NCBI RefSeq assembly: GCF_000423145.1
Contig: NZ_AUHK01000005.1
Coordinates: 24,631 to 88,630, forward strand
Direction of reading: 5' to 3'
DNA length: 64,000 bases
Origin: Helcococcus sueciensis DSM 17243
GTDB lineage: Bacteria; Bacillota; Clostridia; Tissierellales; Peptoniphilaceae
Shown here: piece after piece, positions 47,701 to 56,371 of the stretch
Position numbering within the stretch: the first letter of the stretch is position 1
How the letters are laid out: every line of letters starts with the position of its first letter
Position numbers and translations under genes: made by a program
The notes under the pieces: model-generated
Told to the model about the DNA's origin: nothing
Seen by the model: only the letters and a program-made list of their open reading frames with translations
The model's database searches: none

Positions 47701-48267
47701 TTTAATATTGTAAGTGAAGAACTTCAATTTATGAAAAATCAATATAATGATTTGGTTGAATCTAGAGAAGATATAGTAAATATGATTTCTAATATCGAAA
47801 AAGAAATGAAATTAACATTTAAGGAAGCTTTCCAAAAAATACAAATTAGATTTAATGAAATATTTAAAATATTATTTAATGGAGGAGAAGCTGAGTTAAA
47901 ACTTGAATCAGGTGATATACTTTCAGCAGGTATAGATATTATTGCAAGACCTCCAGGAAAGAAACTTAAATCAATAGCTCTTTTATCTGGTGGAGAAAAA
48001 GCGATGACTGCAGTTGCTTTATTATTTGCTATATTTGAAACAAATCCGGCACCATTTTGTATTTTAGATGAAATAGATGCTGCACTCGATGAAGCAAATA
48101 CTAAGAGATATGTAAATTACTTAAAATCACTAACTGATAAAACTCAGTTTATAATGATTACGCATAGAAAAGCTTCAATGGAAATGGCCGATGTTTTATA
48201 TGGTGTAACTATGGAAGAAAGAGGAATCTCAAAGGTAATTACTCTTCTATTAGAAGAATACAATTAA
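44743..48267 (+). CDS. smc: Chromosome segregation protein SMC
   Basis: Condensin ATPase that organises the chromosome with ScpA/ScpB. Walker A GPNGSGKS is at residues 31-38. Long coiled-coil arms surround a hinge at about residues 510-650 (ALDVALGSSLQNIVIENENDG, RITFLPINK). The C-terminal head has the signature LLSGGEKAMTAVALL and Walker B FCILDEIDAALDEAN. At 1174 residues it is complete. It follows rnc and precedes ftsY, as in Bacillus, with a terminator at its stop. Confidence 0.98.
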   Translation: MKLKYIELYGFKSFADKTKLLFNKDISAIVGPNGSGKSNISDAIRWVLGEQSAKSLRGSNMQDVIFSGTEDKKQMNMAQVSIVLDNSDKSLPIAFNEVNVTRRVFRTGESEYLINKSPVRLKDVKELFLDTGIGKDGYSIIGQGRIDEILNGRPEDRREIFDEAGGISKNKYKKTEAERKLVKNEENIERLNSEIKVKQQESDLLEVQSNNAKEGIKLTSKLEILELNLLDKSIRKASEDLINDKSRLEYIDSMLSEESEELSKLQNLINPVQIEISEMENKIENLRNTRIEQEKRLQILESDINLLNEKSRFYNSDIERISNDIIIKNKKQNQYSDDLINKKEKLENLEKNKELLIVKQKELDNKISELKKEISEKREKYSNLFENLENDKKILSNLQVDKNTKDQLDITNEKLKKSYLDEINLLEIKIKEIKEKNTDFENENIETNNKISFNTNKIEEVLSNRENILNNINNIEIKQQKSKDNLLMLKSQRDILYRQYKSYDGYYKSVQNLLQNANRDNTVKEKIIGVLADLISIDDKYKTALDVALGSSLQNIVIENENDGKFLIEYIKRNRIGRITFLPINKVNGYKTNVSHPKMIDTLNNLVKFDKRIEKIIDYFLARTILVENMDDAIKVSNETNGFRVITLEGEVINSWGSMVGGSIFKKEQNSLINRKKELEDINKKISDFESTVQKFDASINKEKEVLNDIIYKLQKLDDDNKDLLNIKDNIRYQINELNIEKTFNEKRLSEYKSLLKNVEEELVVKDYSNIDDLVQSIKNDELEYENLGTTIEEKNKELTEYDKKLYSINSEIDIFERDKNLLLNDIENIKFDIQDINNNLENDKKSLDLIESELKNGEEKSSKLISEKENIESSIESTDEIEKYKMELSNKKANISKDFETIENLKNSISENEKEKFKLEIKIDNAEQKVNDLRNDYIETYSISNEDLDIKLENIEKVDATRKEVLQIKNRLSEIGYFNFESIERFNIVSEELQFMKNQYNDLVESREDIVNMISNIEKEMKLTFKEAFQKIQIRFNEIFKILFNGGEAELKLESGDILSAGIDIIARPPGKKLKSIALLSGGEKAMTAVALLFAIFETNPAPFCILDEIDAALDEANTKRYVNYLKSLTDKTQFIMITHRKASMEMADVLYGVTMEERGISKVITLLLEEYN

Positions 48268-48290
48268 AAAGTCGTTAATCGACTTTTTTA
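48266..48290 (+). terminator. Terminator between smc and ftsY
   Basis: Perfect 9-bp stem AAAAAGTCG/CGACTTTTT (48266-48274 with 48280-48288), 5-base loop, T run. A TATAAT at 48297-48302 may then restart transcription for ftsY. Confidence 0.85.
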
Positions 48291-48334
48291 TTTTGATATA
48301 ATGATATTGAACAATATTTCTATAAGGAGTGAAT

Positions 48335-49672
48335 ATGTTTAGAAAATTATTTGGGTTAGATAAGAAAAAAGATAATAATGATGAATTATTAAAAAATAAA
48401 GAAACTGAAGATTCAAAATTAAGAGAAGAAATTCTAAAAGAAAGCAATGATTTACAAGATGAATCTTTAATAAAAAAAAGTCAACCAAAGGCTGTTATCA
48501 ATATAGATAAAGATAATGTGGATATAAAAATAAATGAAGTTAATGAAGTTGAATATATTTTAATGAACGAAAAAGAAGACTTTACTACAAAAGATACAAA
48601 TGAAGAAATTGTAGAAAATGGAATAGAGGATAATTCTTCAAAATCTTTTGAAGAACCAGTTTTCAAATCTTCAGAAGAATCACTTATTGATTCCTTTGAA
48701 GAGCCAGTTGTGGAAACTTATGAAGAAACTGTTGTTGAAGCTCCAGTTGAAAAAAAAGGTTTTTTTGAAAGACTTAAAACTGGTCTATTTAAAACTAGAG
48801 ATGCATTCAATTCAGCTTTTGATAATTTAATAAATGGTAAAGCAAAAATAAGTGATGAATTATATGAGGAACTCGAAGAATTATTAATTTCTGCAGATAT
48901 AGGAGTAGAAACTACTATTAAAATAGTAGATCAATTGAGAGATGTAATTGAAGAAAAGCATATAAGAGATCCAAAGCTCATCAAAAACGAGCTTGAAATG
49001 GTGCTTAAAGATAATTTAAGACTAAGAAATAAAAACAATGATTTGAATTTAGATTCTAATAAACAGGCGATTATCCTTGTCATTGGAGTAAATGGTGTAG
49101 GAAAAACAACAACAATAGGTAAACTTGCATATAATTTACAAAAAGAAGGAAAATCAGTAATGCTAGCGGCGGCAGATACATTTAGAGCAGCTGCAATTGA
49201 ACAACTTACCGAATGGGCAAATAGATCAAATGTAGAAATCATAAAGCATGGCGAAGGATCAGACCCAGCTTCGGTCGTATTTGATGCAATAAAATCACAA
49301 AAAGCATCAAATACTGATGTTTTAATTATTGATACAGCAGGAAGATTACACAACAAAGTTAATTTAATGAATGAACTTGAAAAGATAAATAGAATAATCG
49401 AAAGAGAACATCCAGAAGCAACAAAAGAAAGATTATTGATACTTGATGCAACTACTGGACAAAATGCTATATATCAAGCAAAAGAATTTAATAAAGTAAC
49501 TGAACTTACAGGAATAGTATTGACAAAACTTGATGGTACAGCAAAAGGGGGAGTAGTATTCCCATTACAAGTTGAACTTGATATTCCAGTAAAATATATC
49601 GGAATAGGTGAGCAAAAAGATAATTTAGAAAAATTCGACTCAGATAAATTTGTTGACGCCTTATTTAAATAA
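48335..49672 (+). CDS. ftsY: Signal recognition particle receptor FtsY
   Basis: SRP receptor GTPase that delivers nascent membrane proteins. The first ~145 residues form a very acidic, low-complexity A region with repeated Glu-Glu-Pro-Val phrases. The N domain (about 145-235) and the G domain follow, with G1 GVNGVGKTT, DTAGRLHNK, TKLDGTAKGG and GIGEQKDNLEKFD. At 445 residues it is longer than the roughly 330 of Bacillus because of the acidic part. AAGGAG at 48324-48329 selects the ATG at 48335. Confidence 0.96.
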   Translation: MFRKLFGLDKKKDNNDELLKNKETEDSKLREEILKESNDLQDESLIKKSQPKAVINIDKDNVDIKINEVNEVEYILMNEKEDFTTKDTNEEIVENGIEDNSSKSFEEPVFKSSEESLIDSFEEPVVETYEETVVEAPVEKKGFFERLKTGLFKTRDAFNSAFDNLINGKAKISDELYEELEELLISADIGVETTIKIVDQLRDVIEEKHIRDPKLIKNELEMVLKDNLRLRNKNNDLNLDSNKQAIILVIGVNGVGKTTTIGKLAYNLQKEGKSVMLAAADTFRAAAIEQLTEWANRSNVEIIKHGEGSDPASVVFDAIKSQKASNTDVLIIDTAGRLHNKVNLMNELEKINRIIEREHPEATKERLLILDATTGQNAIYQAKEFNKVTELTGIVLTKLDGTAKGGVVFPLQVELDIPVKYIGIGEQKDNLEKFDSDKFVDALFK

Positions 49673-49687
49673 TTCAAAAAGGATGGG

Positions 49688-49738
49688 ATGCTGGATATAT
49701 TAAAGACATTAGCAAAATTAAATGAAAGAAGGAAATAA
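49688..49738 (+). CDS. Possible short leader peptide before the first lipoprotein
   Basis: A 16-codon frame (MLDILKTLAKLNERRK) with AAAGG at 49678-49682 in front, ending 1 base before the lipoprotein start at 49740. It may couple translation to the lipoprotein. It is short enough to be chance. Confidence 0.25.
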   Translation: MLDILKTLAKLNERRK

Positions 49739-49739
49739 A

Positions 49740-50150
49740 ATGAAAATAAAAATTAGCATTTTATGTACACTATTATTAATCTTGTCCTTAGTTGCATGTC
49801 AAACACAAAAGTTAAAATTTGGTATAAATTTAGAAAAATATGAAGATATTGAATATATTTATTTAACAAATCCAAGAGTTGGAAAAAGATATTTAGATGA
49901 TGAGTTAAAAGATAAAATATATAAATTAATTGAAAAGTTAAATGAGGATGATTTTGAAAAGGTAGAATTTGAAACTTTAAAAGGAGAAGGTCCTAAAATA
50001 AAATTTAAAGATTTTACTTTTGAAATTCTTGATAAAAAGATAAGATTTTTCATTAATATTGAAGATATGAAGCAATATAACCCTAAAAAAGAAATTAAAG
50101 AATTAAATGAATTGTACACACTATTAGAAAACGAATTAGGATTAGATTAA
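49740..50150 (+). CDS. Small lipoprotein, first of a tandem paralogous pair
   Basis: A 136-residue lipoprotein with a signal peptide ending in the lipobox LVAC (Cys about residue 20). The mature part holds the phrase FGINLEKYEDIEYIYLTNP, an acidic EKLNEDDFEK helix and a C-terminal KKEIKELNELYTLLENELG helix. All have close counterparts in the gene at 50253, so the two are paralogs. The ATG at 49740 follows AAGG at about 49729-49732. It lies between ftsY and ylxM-ffh, where firmicutes usually have no gene. Function unknown. Confidence 0.8.
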   Translation: MKIKISILCTLLLILSLVACQTQKLKFGINLEKYEDIEYIYLTNPRVGKRYLDDELKDKIYKLIEKLNEDDFEKVEFETLKGEGPKIKFKDFTFEILDKKIRFFINIEDMKQYNPKKEIKELNELYTLLENELGLD

Positions 50151-50252
50151 ATCTTAATTTTGTAGTGTAAATGAGCAATATAAATCAACTGACATCAATA
50201 AGTTGGATTTAAATGATATGAACCTCATGACTCTAATGAAAGAGAGATTACT

Positions 50253-50669
50253 ATGAAAAGAAAGCTTAGTTCTATACTTGTGATATTTATAATATTGGCT
50301 TTAGTTTCATGTCAAAAATCAAATACAAAATTTGGTATAGAAGTTAAAAGTTATGAAAATCTAGAATATATTTATTTTACTGGTCCAGACAATAGAAAAA
50401 GAAAACCAGAAAGTGAATTAAAACAAAAGATTTTAGACTTAATACAAAAACTAGATGAAGATGATTTTGAAGAAGAAAAAGATCCGGTTATATTACTGGG
50501 TGGTAGAGCAACTATATACTTTGATGAGTTTGTACTTGGAATCACGGATGATTATATAAGCGTTATTAATCCAGAAAGCAATGTCCATAACAGATTTAAT
50601 GCAAAAAAAGAAATAGCAGACTTGTCTGAATTATATAAAATAATTAAAACTGAATTTGGAATGCAATAA
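50253..50669 (+). CDS. Small lipoprotein, second of a tandem paralogous pair
   Basis: A 138-residue lipoprotein with lipobox LVSC (Cys about residue 20). It shares with its upstream neighbour the blocks FGIxxxxYExxEYIYxT, ELKxKIxxLIxKLxEDDFE and KKEIxxLxELY, at perhaps 35-40 percent identity by eye. The middle strand segment differs (AGRATIYFDEF versus KIKFKDF). The ribosome site is AGAGAG. A short upstream frame ends by overlapping the start as ATGA. The pair looks like a local duplication; the role of either copy is unknown. Confidence 0.8.
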   Translation: MKRKLSSILVIFIILALVSCQKSNTKFGIEVKSYENLEYIYFTGPDNRKRKPESELKQKILDLIQKLDEDDFEEEKDPVILLGGRATIYFDEFVLGITDDYISVINPESNVHNRFNAKKEIADLSELYKIIKTEFGMQ

Positions 50670-50723
50670 TTTATATGAGTGCATATGCGTAGAAAATAAA
50701 AATTTGATATAAATTTTTAAAGG

Positions 50724-50771
50724 TCTATTAATAATTGTGATATTTTATAACATTTATTAATAGATTTTTTA
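50724..50771 (+). terminator. Terminator after the lipoprotein pair
   Basis: Perfect 11-bp AT-rich stem TCTATTAATAA/TTATTAATAGA (50724-50734 with 50754-50764), followed by a run of Ts. Confidence 0.8.
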
Positions 50772-50794
50772 TTTTAAAATATAACAAAAAAAAG

Positions 50795-50823
50795 TTGACA
50801 AAAGATTGAAATTTTGCTAAGCT
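50795..50823 (+). promoter_or_regulatory. Promoter before ylxM-ffh
   Basis: Consensus TTGACA at 50795-50800 and TAAGCT at 50818-50823, 17 bases apart. It restarts transcription after the lipoprotein terminator, so the ylxM-ffh-rpsP unit is independent of ftsY. Confidence 0.6.
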
Positions 50824-50858
50824 TAATGAGTCAATGAAAAACCTTGACAGGAGAATAA

Positions 50859-51197
50859 ATGGAAAAAAATGTAATGATTAGTATTTTGTTTGAATACTAT
50901 GGTAAATTGCTTTCAAAAAAACAACATGACTCTATTGAACTATATTATGAAGAAGACTTATCGTTGACTGAGATAGCTGATTTACAAAAAGTATCTAAAC
51001 AAAGTATTTCTGAGACTATTAAAAGATCTGAAAAAGCTTTGATTGAATTTGAAGACAAATTAGGTCTATATAAGAGAATGTCAGAATTACAGTGTTTAGT
51101 TGATAGTTTAGAAGAGCAACTCATGGATGATTTGGATGATAACCAATATTCTAAATATTTAGACATTATGTTCCAAATCAATTCGAAATTAAAGTAG
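50859..51197 (+). CDS. ylxM: YlxM/p13-like DNA-binding protein of the SRP operon
   Basis: A 112-residue helix-turn-helix protein of the UPF0122/YlxM family, similar to the sigma-70 region 4 fold (EEDLSLTEIADLQKVSKQSISETIKRSEKAL). Family members accompany ffh and are thought to act on SRP assembly or expression. AGGAG precedes the ATG. It ends 10 bases before ffh, the conserved arrangement. Confidence 0.93.
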   Translation: MEKNVMISILFEYYGKLLSKKQHDSIELYYEEDLSLTEIADLQKVSKQSISETIKRSEKALIEFEDKLGLYKRMSELQCLVDSLEEQLMDDLDDNQYSKYLDIMFQINSKLK

Positions 51198-51207
51198 GAA
51201 GTGAATT

Positions 51208-52542
51208 ATGTTTGAAAATTTATCGGATAGATTACAAAGTTTAATGAGTAATTTACGTAGCAAAGGGAAGCTTTCTGAATCTGATATCGATCAAGCAATG
51301 AGAGAAATACGTCTAGCTCTATTAGAGGCGGATGTAAACTATAAAGTTGTTAGAGAGTTTGTCAAAAAAGTAAAAGAAAGAGCTCTTGGTGCTGACGTAA
51401 TGAAGAGCTTAACTCCTGGACAAATGGTTGTAAAAATTGTAAATGAAGAATTAATTGCTCTTATGAGTGATGAAAACCAAGCTTTGAAAACTTCGCCAAA
51501 GCCACCTACAGTAATTATGATGGTAGGTTTACAAGGTGCAGGTAAGACCACACAAACGGGTAAATTAGCACTTCATTTGAAGAAAAAAGGTAAAAAACCA
51601 TTATTAGTTGCAGGAGATATTTATAGACCTGCTGCTATAGATCAACTTAAAGTAGTAGGAAAACAAGTTGATGTACCTGTATTCTCACTTGGTAAAATTA
51701 GTCCTGTTGAAATTGCAAAAAAAGCTTTGGATGAAGCTAAAAAGAATTTCAATGATGTAGTAATTATAGATACGGCAGGACGTCTACATATAGATGAAGA
51801 GTTAATGGAAGAATTAAACTCTATTAAAAAAGCTGTAGATGTTACAGAAACTATTTTGGTAGTCGATTCAATGACTGGTCAAGATGCTGTAAAAGTTGCT
51901 GAATCATTTAATGAAAAACTAGATATAACAGGAATATTAATGACCAAACTTGACGGGGATTCAAGAGGTGGTGCAGCTTTATCAATTAGAGCCGTAACTC
52001 AAAAGCCTATTAAATTCATTGGTGTTGGTGAAAAGATGGAAGATTTGGAACAATTCCATCCGGATAGATTAGTATCAAGAATTTTAGGAATGGGAGATGT
52101 TCTTTCATTAATTGAAAAAGCTGAAAGAACTTTTGACAAAGAAAAAGCTCAAGAGTTAGAGCAAAAGTTAAGAGAACAATCATATGATTTTAATGATTTT
52201 CTTGATAATATTGCACAGATGAAAAATCTTGGACCACTTGAAGATATAATCAAAATGTTGCCTGGCGTTAATAATAAGGCGCTAAAGGGACTAAATTTTG
52301 ATCCTAAAGCTATAGATAGAATTGAAGCTATTATTAAGTCGATGACAAAGGCTGAAAGAGATAAGCCAAGTATAATCAATAATTCTAGAAAGAAAAGAAT
52401 AGCACAAGGTTCGGGTACAACAATTGGTGATGTAAATAAATTGCTAAAACAATTTGAAGAAACTAAAAAAATGATGAAAAAAATGGGTGGCATGAACAAA
52501 AAAATGAAAAAAGGGAAAAAGAAAAGATTCCCATTCTTTTAA
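51208..52542 (+). CDS. ffh: Signal recognition particle protein Ffh (SRP54)
   Basis: GTPase that binds signal sequences and the SRP RNA. An N domain (1-90) is followed by the G domain with [11 protein letters not shown] (107-117), [22 protein letters not shown] and the [16 protein letters not shown] block. The methionine-rich M domain (about 300-444) ends with [25 protein letters not shown] sequence. At 444 residues it is complete. No SRP RNA gene was recognised nearby. rpsP starts right after it. Confidence 0.98.
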   Translation: MFENLSDRLQSLMSNLRSKGKLSESDIDQAMREIRLALLEADVNYKVVREFVKKVKERALGADVMKSLTPGQMVVKIVNEELIALMSDENQALKTSPKPPTVIMMVGLQGAGKTTQTGKLALHLKKKGKKPLLVAGDIYRPAAIDQLKVVGKQVDVPVFSLGKISPVEIAKKALDEAKKNFNDVVIIDTAGRLHIDEELMEELNSIKKAVDVTETILVVDSMTGQDAVKVAESFNEKLDITGILMTKLDGDSRGGAALSIRAVTQKPIKFIGVGEKMEDLEQFHPDRLVSRILGMGDVLSLIEKAERTFDKEKAQELEQKLREQSYDFNDFLDNIAQMKNLGPLEDIIKMLPGVNNKALKGLNFDPKAIDRIEAIIKSMTKAERDKPSIINNSRKKRIAQGSGTTIGDVNKLLKQFEETKKMMKKMGGMNKKMKKGKKKRFPFF

Positions 52543-52553
52543 TGGAGGAAAAA

Positions 52554-52985
52554 ATGGCAGTAAAAATTAGAATGAAAAGATTAGGTGCAAAGAAAAGACC
52601 TTTCTATAGAATAGTTGTGGCAGACGAAAGAGCTCCAAGAGATGGTAGATTTATAGAAGAAATTGGTTATTACAATCCAATTTCAGAACCAAAAGTATTT
52701 AAAATTGATTCTGAAAGAGTTAATTACTGGATTGGTGTTGGTGCGAAACCAACAAAGACTGTTGAAAGATTATTAAAGACAGACTTTGAAGATTTAGCAA
52801 AACAAGTTGCTGAAAAGAAAAGATTAGAAGAAGAAAAGAAAGCAAAAGAAGCTGAAGAAAGAAGATTACAAAGAGAAAAAGAAGCTAAAGAAAAAGAAGA
52901 AGCTGAAAGATTAGCAAAAGAAGCTGCAGAAGCAGAAGAAGAATCTGAAGAAGTAGAAGAATCTGAAGAAGTAGTGGAAGAATAA
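52554..52985 (+). CDS. rpsP: 30S ribosomal protein S16 with a C-terminal acidic coiled-coil extension
   Basis: The S16 core (residues 1 to about 80) is typical: [32 protein letters not shown], then IEEIGYYNP. It continues about 60 residues beyond the usual end, first as a Lys/Glu-rich helix ([16 protein letters not shown] onward) and then a very acidic tail ending EEVVEE. GGAGG at 52544-52548 selects the ATG at 52554; an upstream ATG at 52542 is inside the ffh stop region. The extension is continuous in frame, not a fusion to another gene. Confidence 0.95.
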   Translation: MAVKIRMKRLGAKKRPFYRIVVADERAPRDGRFIEEIGYYNPISEPKVFKIDSERVNYWIGVGAKPTKTVERLLKTDFEDLAKQVAEKKRLEEEKKAKEAEERRLQREKEAKEKEEAERLAKEAAEAEEESEEVEESEEVVEE

Positions 52986-52986
52986 T

Positions 52987-53229
52987 ATGAAAGAAATCGT
53001 TGAATACATTGCTAAAGCTTTAGTTAACAATCCAGACGATGTTTTAGTTGAAGTAGAATCAAATGATGGAATTGTAAATATAAAATTGAATGTAAATCCT
53101 GATGATATGGGAAAAGTGATTGGTAAACAAGGTAAAATTGCTAATTCAATTAGATCAATACTAAAAGCTTGTGCGATAAAAGAAGAAAAAAAAGTTAATT
53201 TATATATTGATTCAAAAGACTCAGAATAA
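52987..53229 (+). CDS. khpA: KH-domain RNA-binding protein KhpA (YlqC)
   Basis: An 80-residue single KH-domain protein. The GxxG loop is in VIGKQGKIANSIRSILKA, and the start (MKEIVEYIAKALVNNPDDVLVEVES) is the family pattern. KhpA partners KhpB in RNA binding and cell elongation. It begins 1 base after rpsP and overlaps rimM by 1 base, as in most firmicutes. Confidence 0.95.
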   Translation: MKEIVEYIAKALVNNPDDVLVEVESNDGIVNIKLNVNPDDMGKVIGKQGKIANSIRSILKACAIKEEKKVNLYIDSKDSE

Positions 53230-53714
53230 TGGAAAAAATAAAAGTCGGTAAAATAATAAATACACATGGTATTAAAGGTGAAATCAAAGTCCAAGCTAGT
53301 GGAAATGAAACTTTTGATAGAGATATAAGCTATTATATCGGAAGTGATTTTTTTGAAGTTAGGACTACTAATTCTAAATTCCGTAATGGAGTATATATTG
53401 TTAAATTAAAAGATTTTAATAATATTAATGATGTTTTAATATTCAAATCAAAAGATATATTTATAGACTTAGATGATCTTTCTGATTTAGAAGAAAACGA
53501 ATATTATATTAAAGATTTAATAGGATTAGATGTAATTGATGAATTTAATAATAATGTCGGAAAATTAGTAGATGTATTGGAATATGAAGCTAATGATGTC
53601 TATGAAGTTGAAACGAAAAATGGTTTAATATCGATACCATCTGTAAGTGAATTTATTATAGAAATTAATATTGAAAAAAAATATTTAAAAGCAAAAATTA
53701 TCGAAGGTATGTAA
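53229..53714 (+). CDS. rimM: 16S rRNA processing protein RimM
   Basis: A 161-residue 30S maturation factor. The N-terminal beta-barrel (KVGKIINTHGIKGEIKVQ) is followed by a PRC-barrel domain (about 95-160) with YYIKDLIGLDVIDE, LVDVLEYEANDVYEVE and IPSVSEFI. It lies between khpA and trmD, overlapping each by one base. Confidence 0.95.
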   Translation: MEKIKVGKIINTHGIKGEIKVQASGNETFDRDISYYIGSDFFEVRTTNSKFRNGVYIVKLKDFNNINDVLIFKSKDIFIDLDDLSDLEENEYYIKDLIGLDVIDEFNNNVGKLVDVLEYEANDVYEVETKNGLISIPSVSEFIIEINIEKKYLKAKIIEGM

Positions 53715-54409
53715 TGAGAATAGATGTATTAACGATTTTCCCGAATTCATTTAATTTTTTATATGAATATGGTGTAATAGGAAAAGCTATAAAAAATAAT
53801 CTTTTTGAATTAAATATCGTAGATATTAGAACTTTTTCAACAGATAAAAATAAAAAAGTTGATGATGAAGTTTATGGAGGTCAAGCAGGTATGCTAATGA
53901 CAATGCAACCAGTTGTCGATGCAATAAACTCTGTAAAGACCGATGATTCATTGATTATATTCTTAAGTCCTCAGGGTAAAGTATTTAATCATGATACAGC
54001 TATGAACTTAGGTGCTAAAAAGCACTTGATACTATTATGTGGTCATTATGAAGGTATTGATTCAAGAGTAATAAACAATTATGTAGATATGGAATTATCT
54101 ATTGGTGATTATGTATTAACAGGAGGAGAAATACCAGCTATGGTTGTTATTGACTCGGTTACACGATTAATGGATAATGTTCTCGGAAATGAAGAATCTG
54201 CTAAGAGTGATTCACATTTCAATATATTATTACAACATGATCATTTTACAAGACCTAGAGAATACGAAGGACATAAGGTTCCTGAAGTTTTATTCTCAGG
54301 AAATCATGCGAAAATCAAACAATGGCAATTACAAAATAGTATTGAAAATACAAAAAGAAAAAGACCAGACTTATATGAAAAATATATTAATAATATACGA
54401 AAGGATTAA
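53714..54409 (+). CDS. trmD: tRNA (guanosine(37)-N1)-methyltransferase TrmD
   Basis: A SPOUT-class methyltransferase that makes m1G37. [13 protein letters not shown] opens the protein. The trefoil-knot AdoMet site contains [18 protein letters not shown] and [11 protein letters not shown]. The catalytic Asp in the disordered linker region and the C-terminal [22 protein letters not shown] motif are present. At 231 residues it is normal. It overlaps rimM by one base and precedes rplS by two. Confidence 0.97.
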   Translation: MRIDVLTIFPNSFNFLYEYGVIGKAIKNNLFELNIVDIRTFSTDKNKKVDDEVYGGQAGMLMTMQPVVDAINSVKTDDSLIIFLSPQGKVFNHDTAMNLGAKKHLILLCGHYEGIDSRVINNYVDMELSIGDYVLTGGEIPAMVVIDSVTRLMDNVLGNEESAKSDSHFNILLQHDHFTRPREYEGHKVPEVLFSGNHAKIKQWQLQNSIENTKRKRPDLYEKYINNIRKD

Positions 54410-54411
54410 TT

Positions 54412-54759
54412 ATGGATATCATAAGACAAATAGAAGAAGAACAAAAGAAAGATTCTCTACCAGAACTTAGAGTTGGTGACTATGTTAATATAGATTACAG
54501 AATCAAAGAAGGTCAAAGAGAAAGAATCCAAATGTTTGAAGGAACAGTTATCAAAATTCAAGGTGAAGGAGTAAGAAAAGCATTTACTGTAAGAAGATTA
54601 TCTTATGGTGTAGGTGTTGAAAGAACATTCTTATTACATTCACCAAGAGTTGAAAACATTAAAATTGTAAGACGTGGTAAAGTTAGAAGAGCTAAACTAT
54701 TCTACTTAAGAAATAGAGTAGGTAAAGCAGCTAAATTAAGAGAAAAAACAGATTATTAA
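54412..54759 (+). CDS. rplS: 50S ribosomal protein L19
   Basis: A 115-residue large-subunit protein located at the subunit interface. The family stretches [47 protein letters not shown] and [18 protein letters not shown] are intact. It ends the rpsP-khpA-rimM-trmD-rplS operon, with a terminator immediately after it. Confidence 0.97.
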   Translation: MDIIRQIEEEQKKDSLPELRVGDYVNIDYRIKEGQRERIQMFEGTVIKIQGEGVRKAFTVRRLSYGVGVERTFLLHSPRVENIKIVRRGKVRRAKLFYLRNRVGKAAKLREKTDY

Positions 54760-54763
54760 AATT

Positions 54764-54793
54764 AAAGGTTGGACAAAAGTTCAACCTTTTTTT
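54764..54793 (+). terminator. Rho-independent terminator after rplS
   Basis: An 11-bp stem with one G-U pair, AAAGGTTGGAC with GTTCAACCTTT (54764-54774 with 54779-54789), AAAA loop, and a run of Ts. Confidence 0.92.
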
Positions 54794-54809
54794 CAAATAA
54801 GGAGGATAT

Positions 54810-55661
54810 ATGAATATTAATTGGTATCCTGGGCATATGAAGAAATCTTTAGATACTATAAGAGAATCTATGAAGATGGTAGATATTGTGTGTGAAATTG
54901 TTGATGCAAGAATACCAGTAAGTTCTAGAAATCCAGTAATTGATGATATAATTAAAAATTTTCCAAGACTTATTATTTTTAATAAAGCTGATATGGCAGA
55001 TCCAAAAGAAACAAAAAAATGGATTGAATATTTTAGCAAAAAAAATATAGAAGTCATTGAATATAATTCTACAAGAGATAATAAAACAAATGATTTATAT
55101 AAAACTGCTAAAAAAGTATTAACAGATTTATTTGAGAAAAGAGCAGCAAAAAACATTCAAGATAAAAGTATCAAAATGATGATAGTAGGTATACCAAATG
55201 TTGGTAAATCAACGTTTATAAACAATGTTTCGAAAAGAAAAGGTGCGAAAGTTGGAAATAGGCCAGGAGTTACTAGAACTAATCAATGGATTAAAACCAG
55301 TAGTGATTTGATGCTTCTTGATACTCCAGGAGTTTTGTGGCCAAAATTAGAATTACACGATAATGGAAGAAATCTTGCATTTACAGGATCTATAAAAGAT
55401 GAAATACTTAATATAGAAGATTTAGCATTTGATTTTCTAAAATACATGCAAAAAAATGAACCTAAAAAATTAGAAAGTAGATATGATATTGATACAAATA
55501 AAGAAACTATTGAAATAATGGATGAAATAGCGAAGAAAACTGGATCAATTTCAAGAAATCAAGAAATTGATTATTTTAAGGTTTCAAATATTATATTTGA
55601 TGATTTTAGAAAATTAAGAATTGGAAGAATAACATTGGAAAAAGTTGAAGATTTTGAATAG
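54810..55661 (+). CDS. rbgA: Ribosome biogenesis GTPase RbgA (YlqF)
   Basis: A circularly permuted GTPase required for late 50S assembly. The motif order is G4 NKAD (residues 58-61), then G1 GIPNVGKST (about 127-135), then G3 DTPG (about 170). The opening NWYPGHMKKSL is the conserved N-terminus that supports the catalytic step. At 283 residues it is standard. AGGAGG precedes the ATG. It lies after rplS as in most firmicutes. Confidence 0.96.
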   Translation: MNINWYPGHMKKSLDTIRESMKMVDIVCEIVDARIPVSSRNPVIDDIIKNFPRLIIFNKADMADPKETKKWIEYFSKKNIEVIEYNSTRDNKTNDLYKTAKKVLTDLFEKRAAKNIQDKSIKMMIVGIPNVGKSTFINNVSKRKGAKVGNRPGVTRTNQWIKTSSDLMLLDTPGVLWPKLELHDNGRNLAFTGSIKDEILNIEDLAFDFLKYMQKNEPKKLESRYDIDTNKETIEIMDEIAKKTGSISRNQEIDYFKVSNIIFDDFRKLRIGRITLEKVEDFE

Positions 55662-55729
55662 GAAAATGTTAAAATATTTTAATTATTTTGGCAGTTTTTA
55701 AATTAGTTTTTAGTATATAATGAGGTATC

Positions 55730-56371
55730 ATGAGAGTAAAATTACAGAAAGATCAAATAGATGTTCTAATAGATTTAAAGAAGAATCATAAATTTATATG
55801 TGGCATTGACGAAGTTGGAAGAGGACCAATTGCAGGCCCAGTAGTCGCTTGTGCTGTAATTATGGGTGGTGAGAAAATAGATGAAGTTAAAGATTCTAAA
55901 AAATTATCTGATAAAAAAAGGAGGATTTTAGCTTCAAATATTTATGACAATGCATTAGCTATAGGATATGGTATCTGTGATAATAAAGTAATAGATGATA
56001 TCAACATTAGACAAGCGAGTCTTCTTGCGATGAAGGAAGCAGTTTTGAATCTTAAAGATAAACTTGGACATCGTATATATCCAGATTTACTTCTGATAGA
56101 TGCTGAATTAATAGATACTGAAATAGATCAAATTGGTATAATATCAGGCGATGATTTAGTCTATCAAATTTCTTGTGCATCAATACTTGCTAAAGTTTAT
56201 AGAGATGATTTAATGATTGAATATTCAAAAAAATATCCTGGATATATGTTTGAAGCACATAAAGGCTATGGTACTAAGAAACACTATGAGTCACTAGAAA
56301 AATTGGGAGTGACGGACATTCATAGACTTAGCTTTTTAAAAAAATATTATGAAAAAAGAAGTGGTAGCTAA
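55730..56371 (+). CDS. rnhB: Ribonuclease HII
   Basis: Removes ribonucleotides from RNA/DNA hybrids and misincorporated ribonucleotides. The catalytic CGIDEVGRGPIAGPVV has D27 and E28; further acidic residues lie in LLIDAE and SCASILAKVYRDD. The KGYGTKKH motif near residue 182 is conserved. At 213 residues it is normal. GAGGT precedes the ATG. It overlaps yraN by 23 bases. Confidence 0.96.
   Translation: MRVKLQKDQIDVLIDLKKNHKFICGIDEVGRGPIAGPVVACAVIMGGEKIDEVKDSKKLSDKKRRILASNIYDNALAIGYGICDNKVIDDINIRQASLLAMKEAVLNLKDKLGHRIYPDLLLIDAELIDTEIDQIGIISGDDLVYQISCASILAKVYRDDLMIEYSKKYPGYMFEAHKGYGTKKHYESLEKLGVTDIHRLSFLKKYYEKRSGS

Noticed and set aside
50670..50858. SRP RNA gene near ffh
   Set aside because: The gap holds only a terminator and a promoter; no GGAA/GNRA hairpin of SRP RNA was seen.
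55662..55729. TTGGCA and TATAAT before rnhB as a promoter
   Set aside because: The spacing is 22 bases and the -10 box is almost on the start codon, so it is not convincing.
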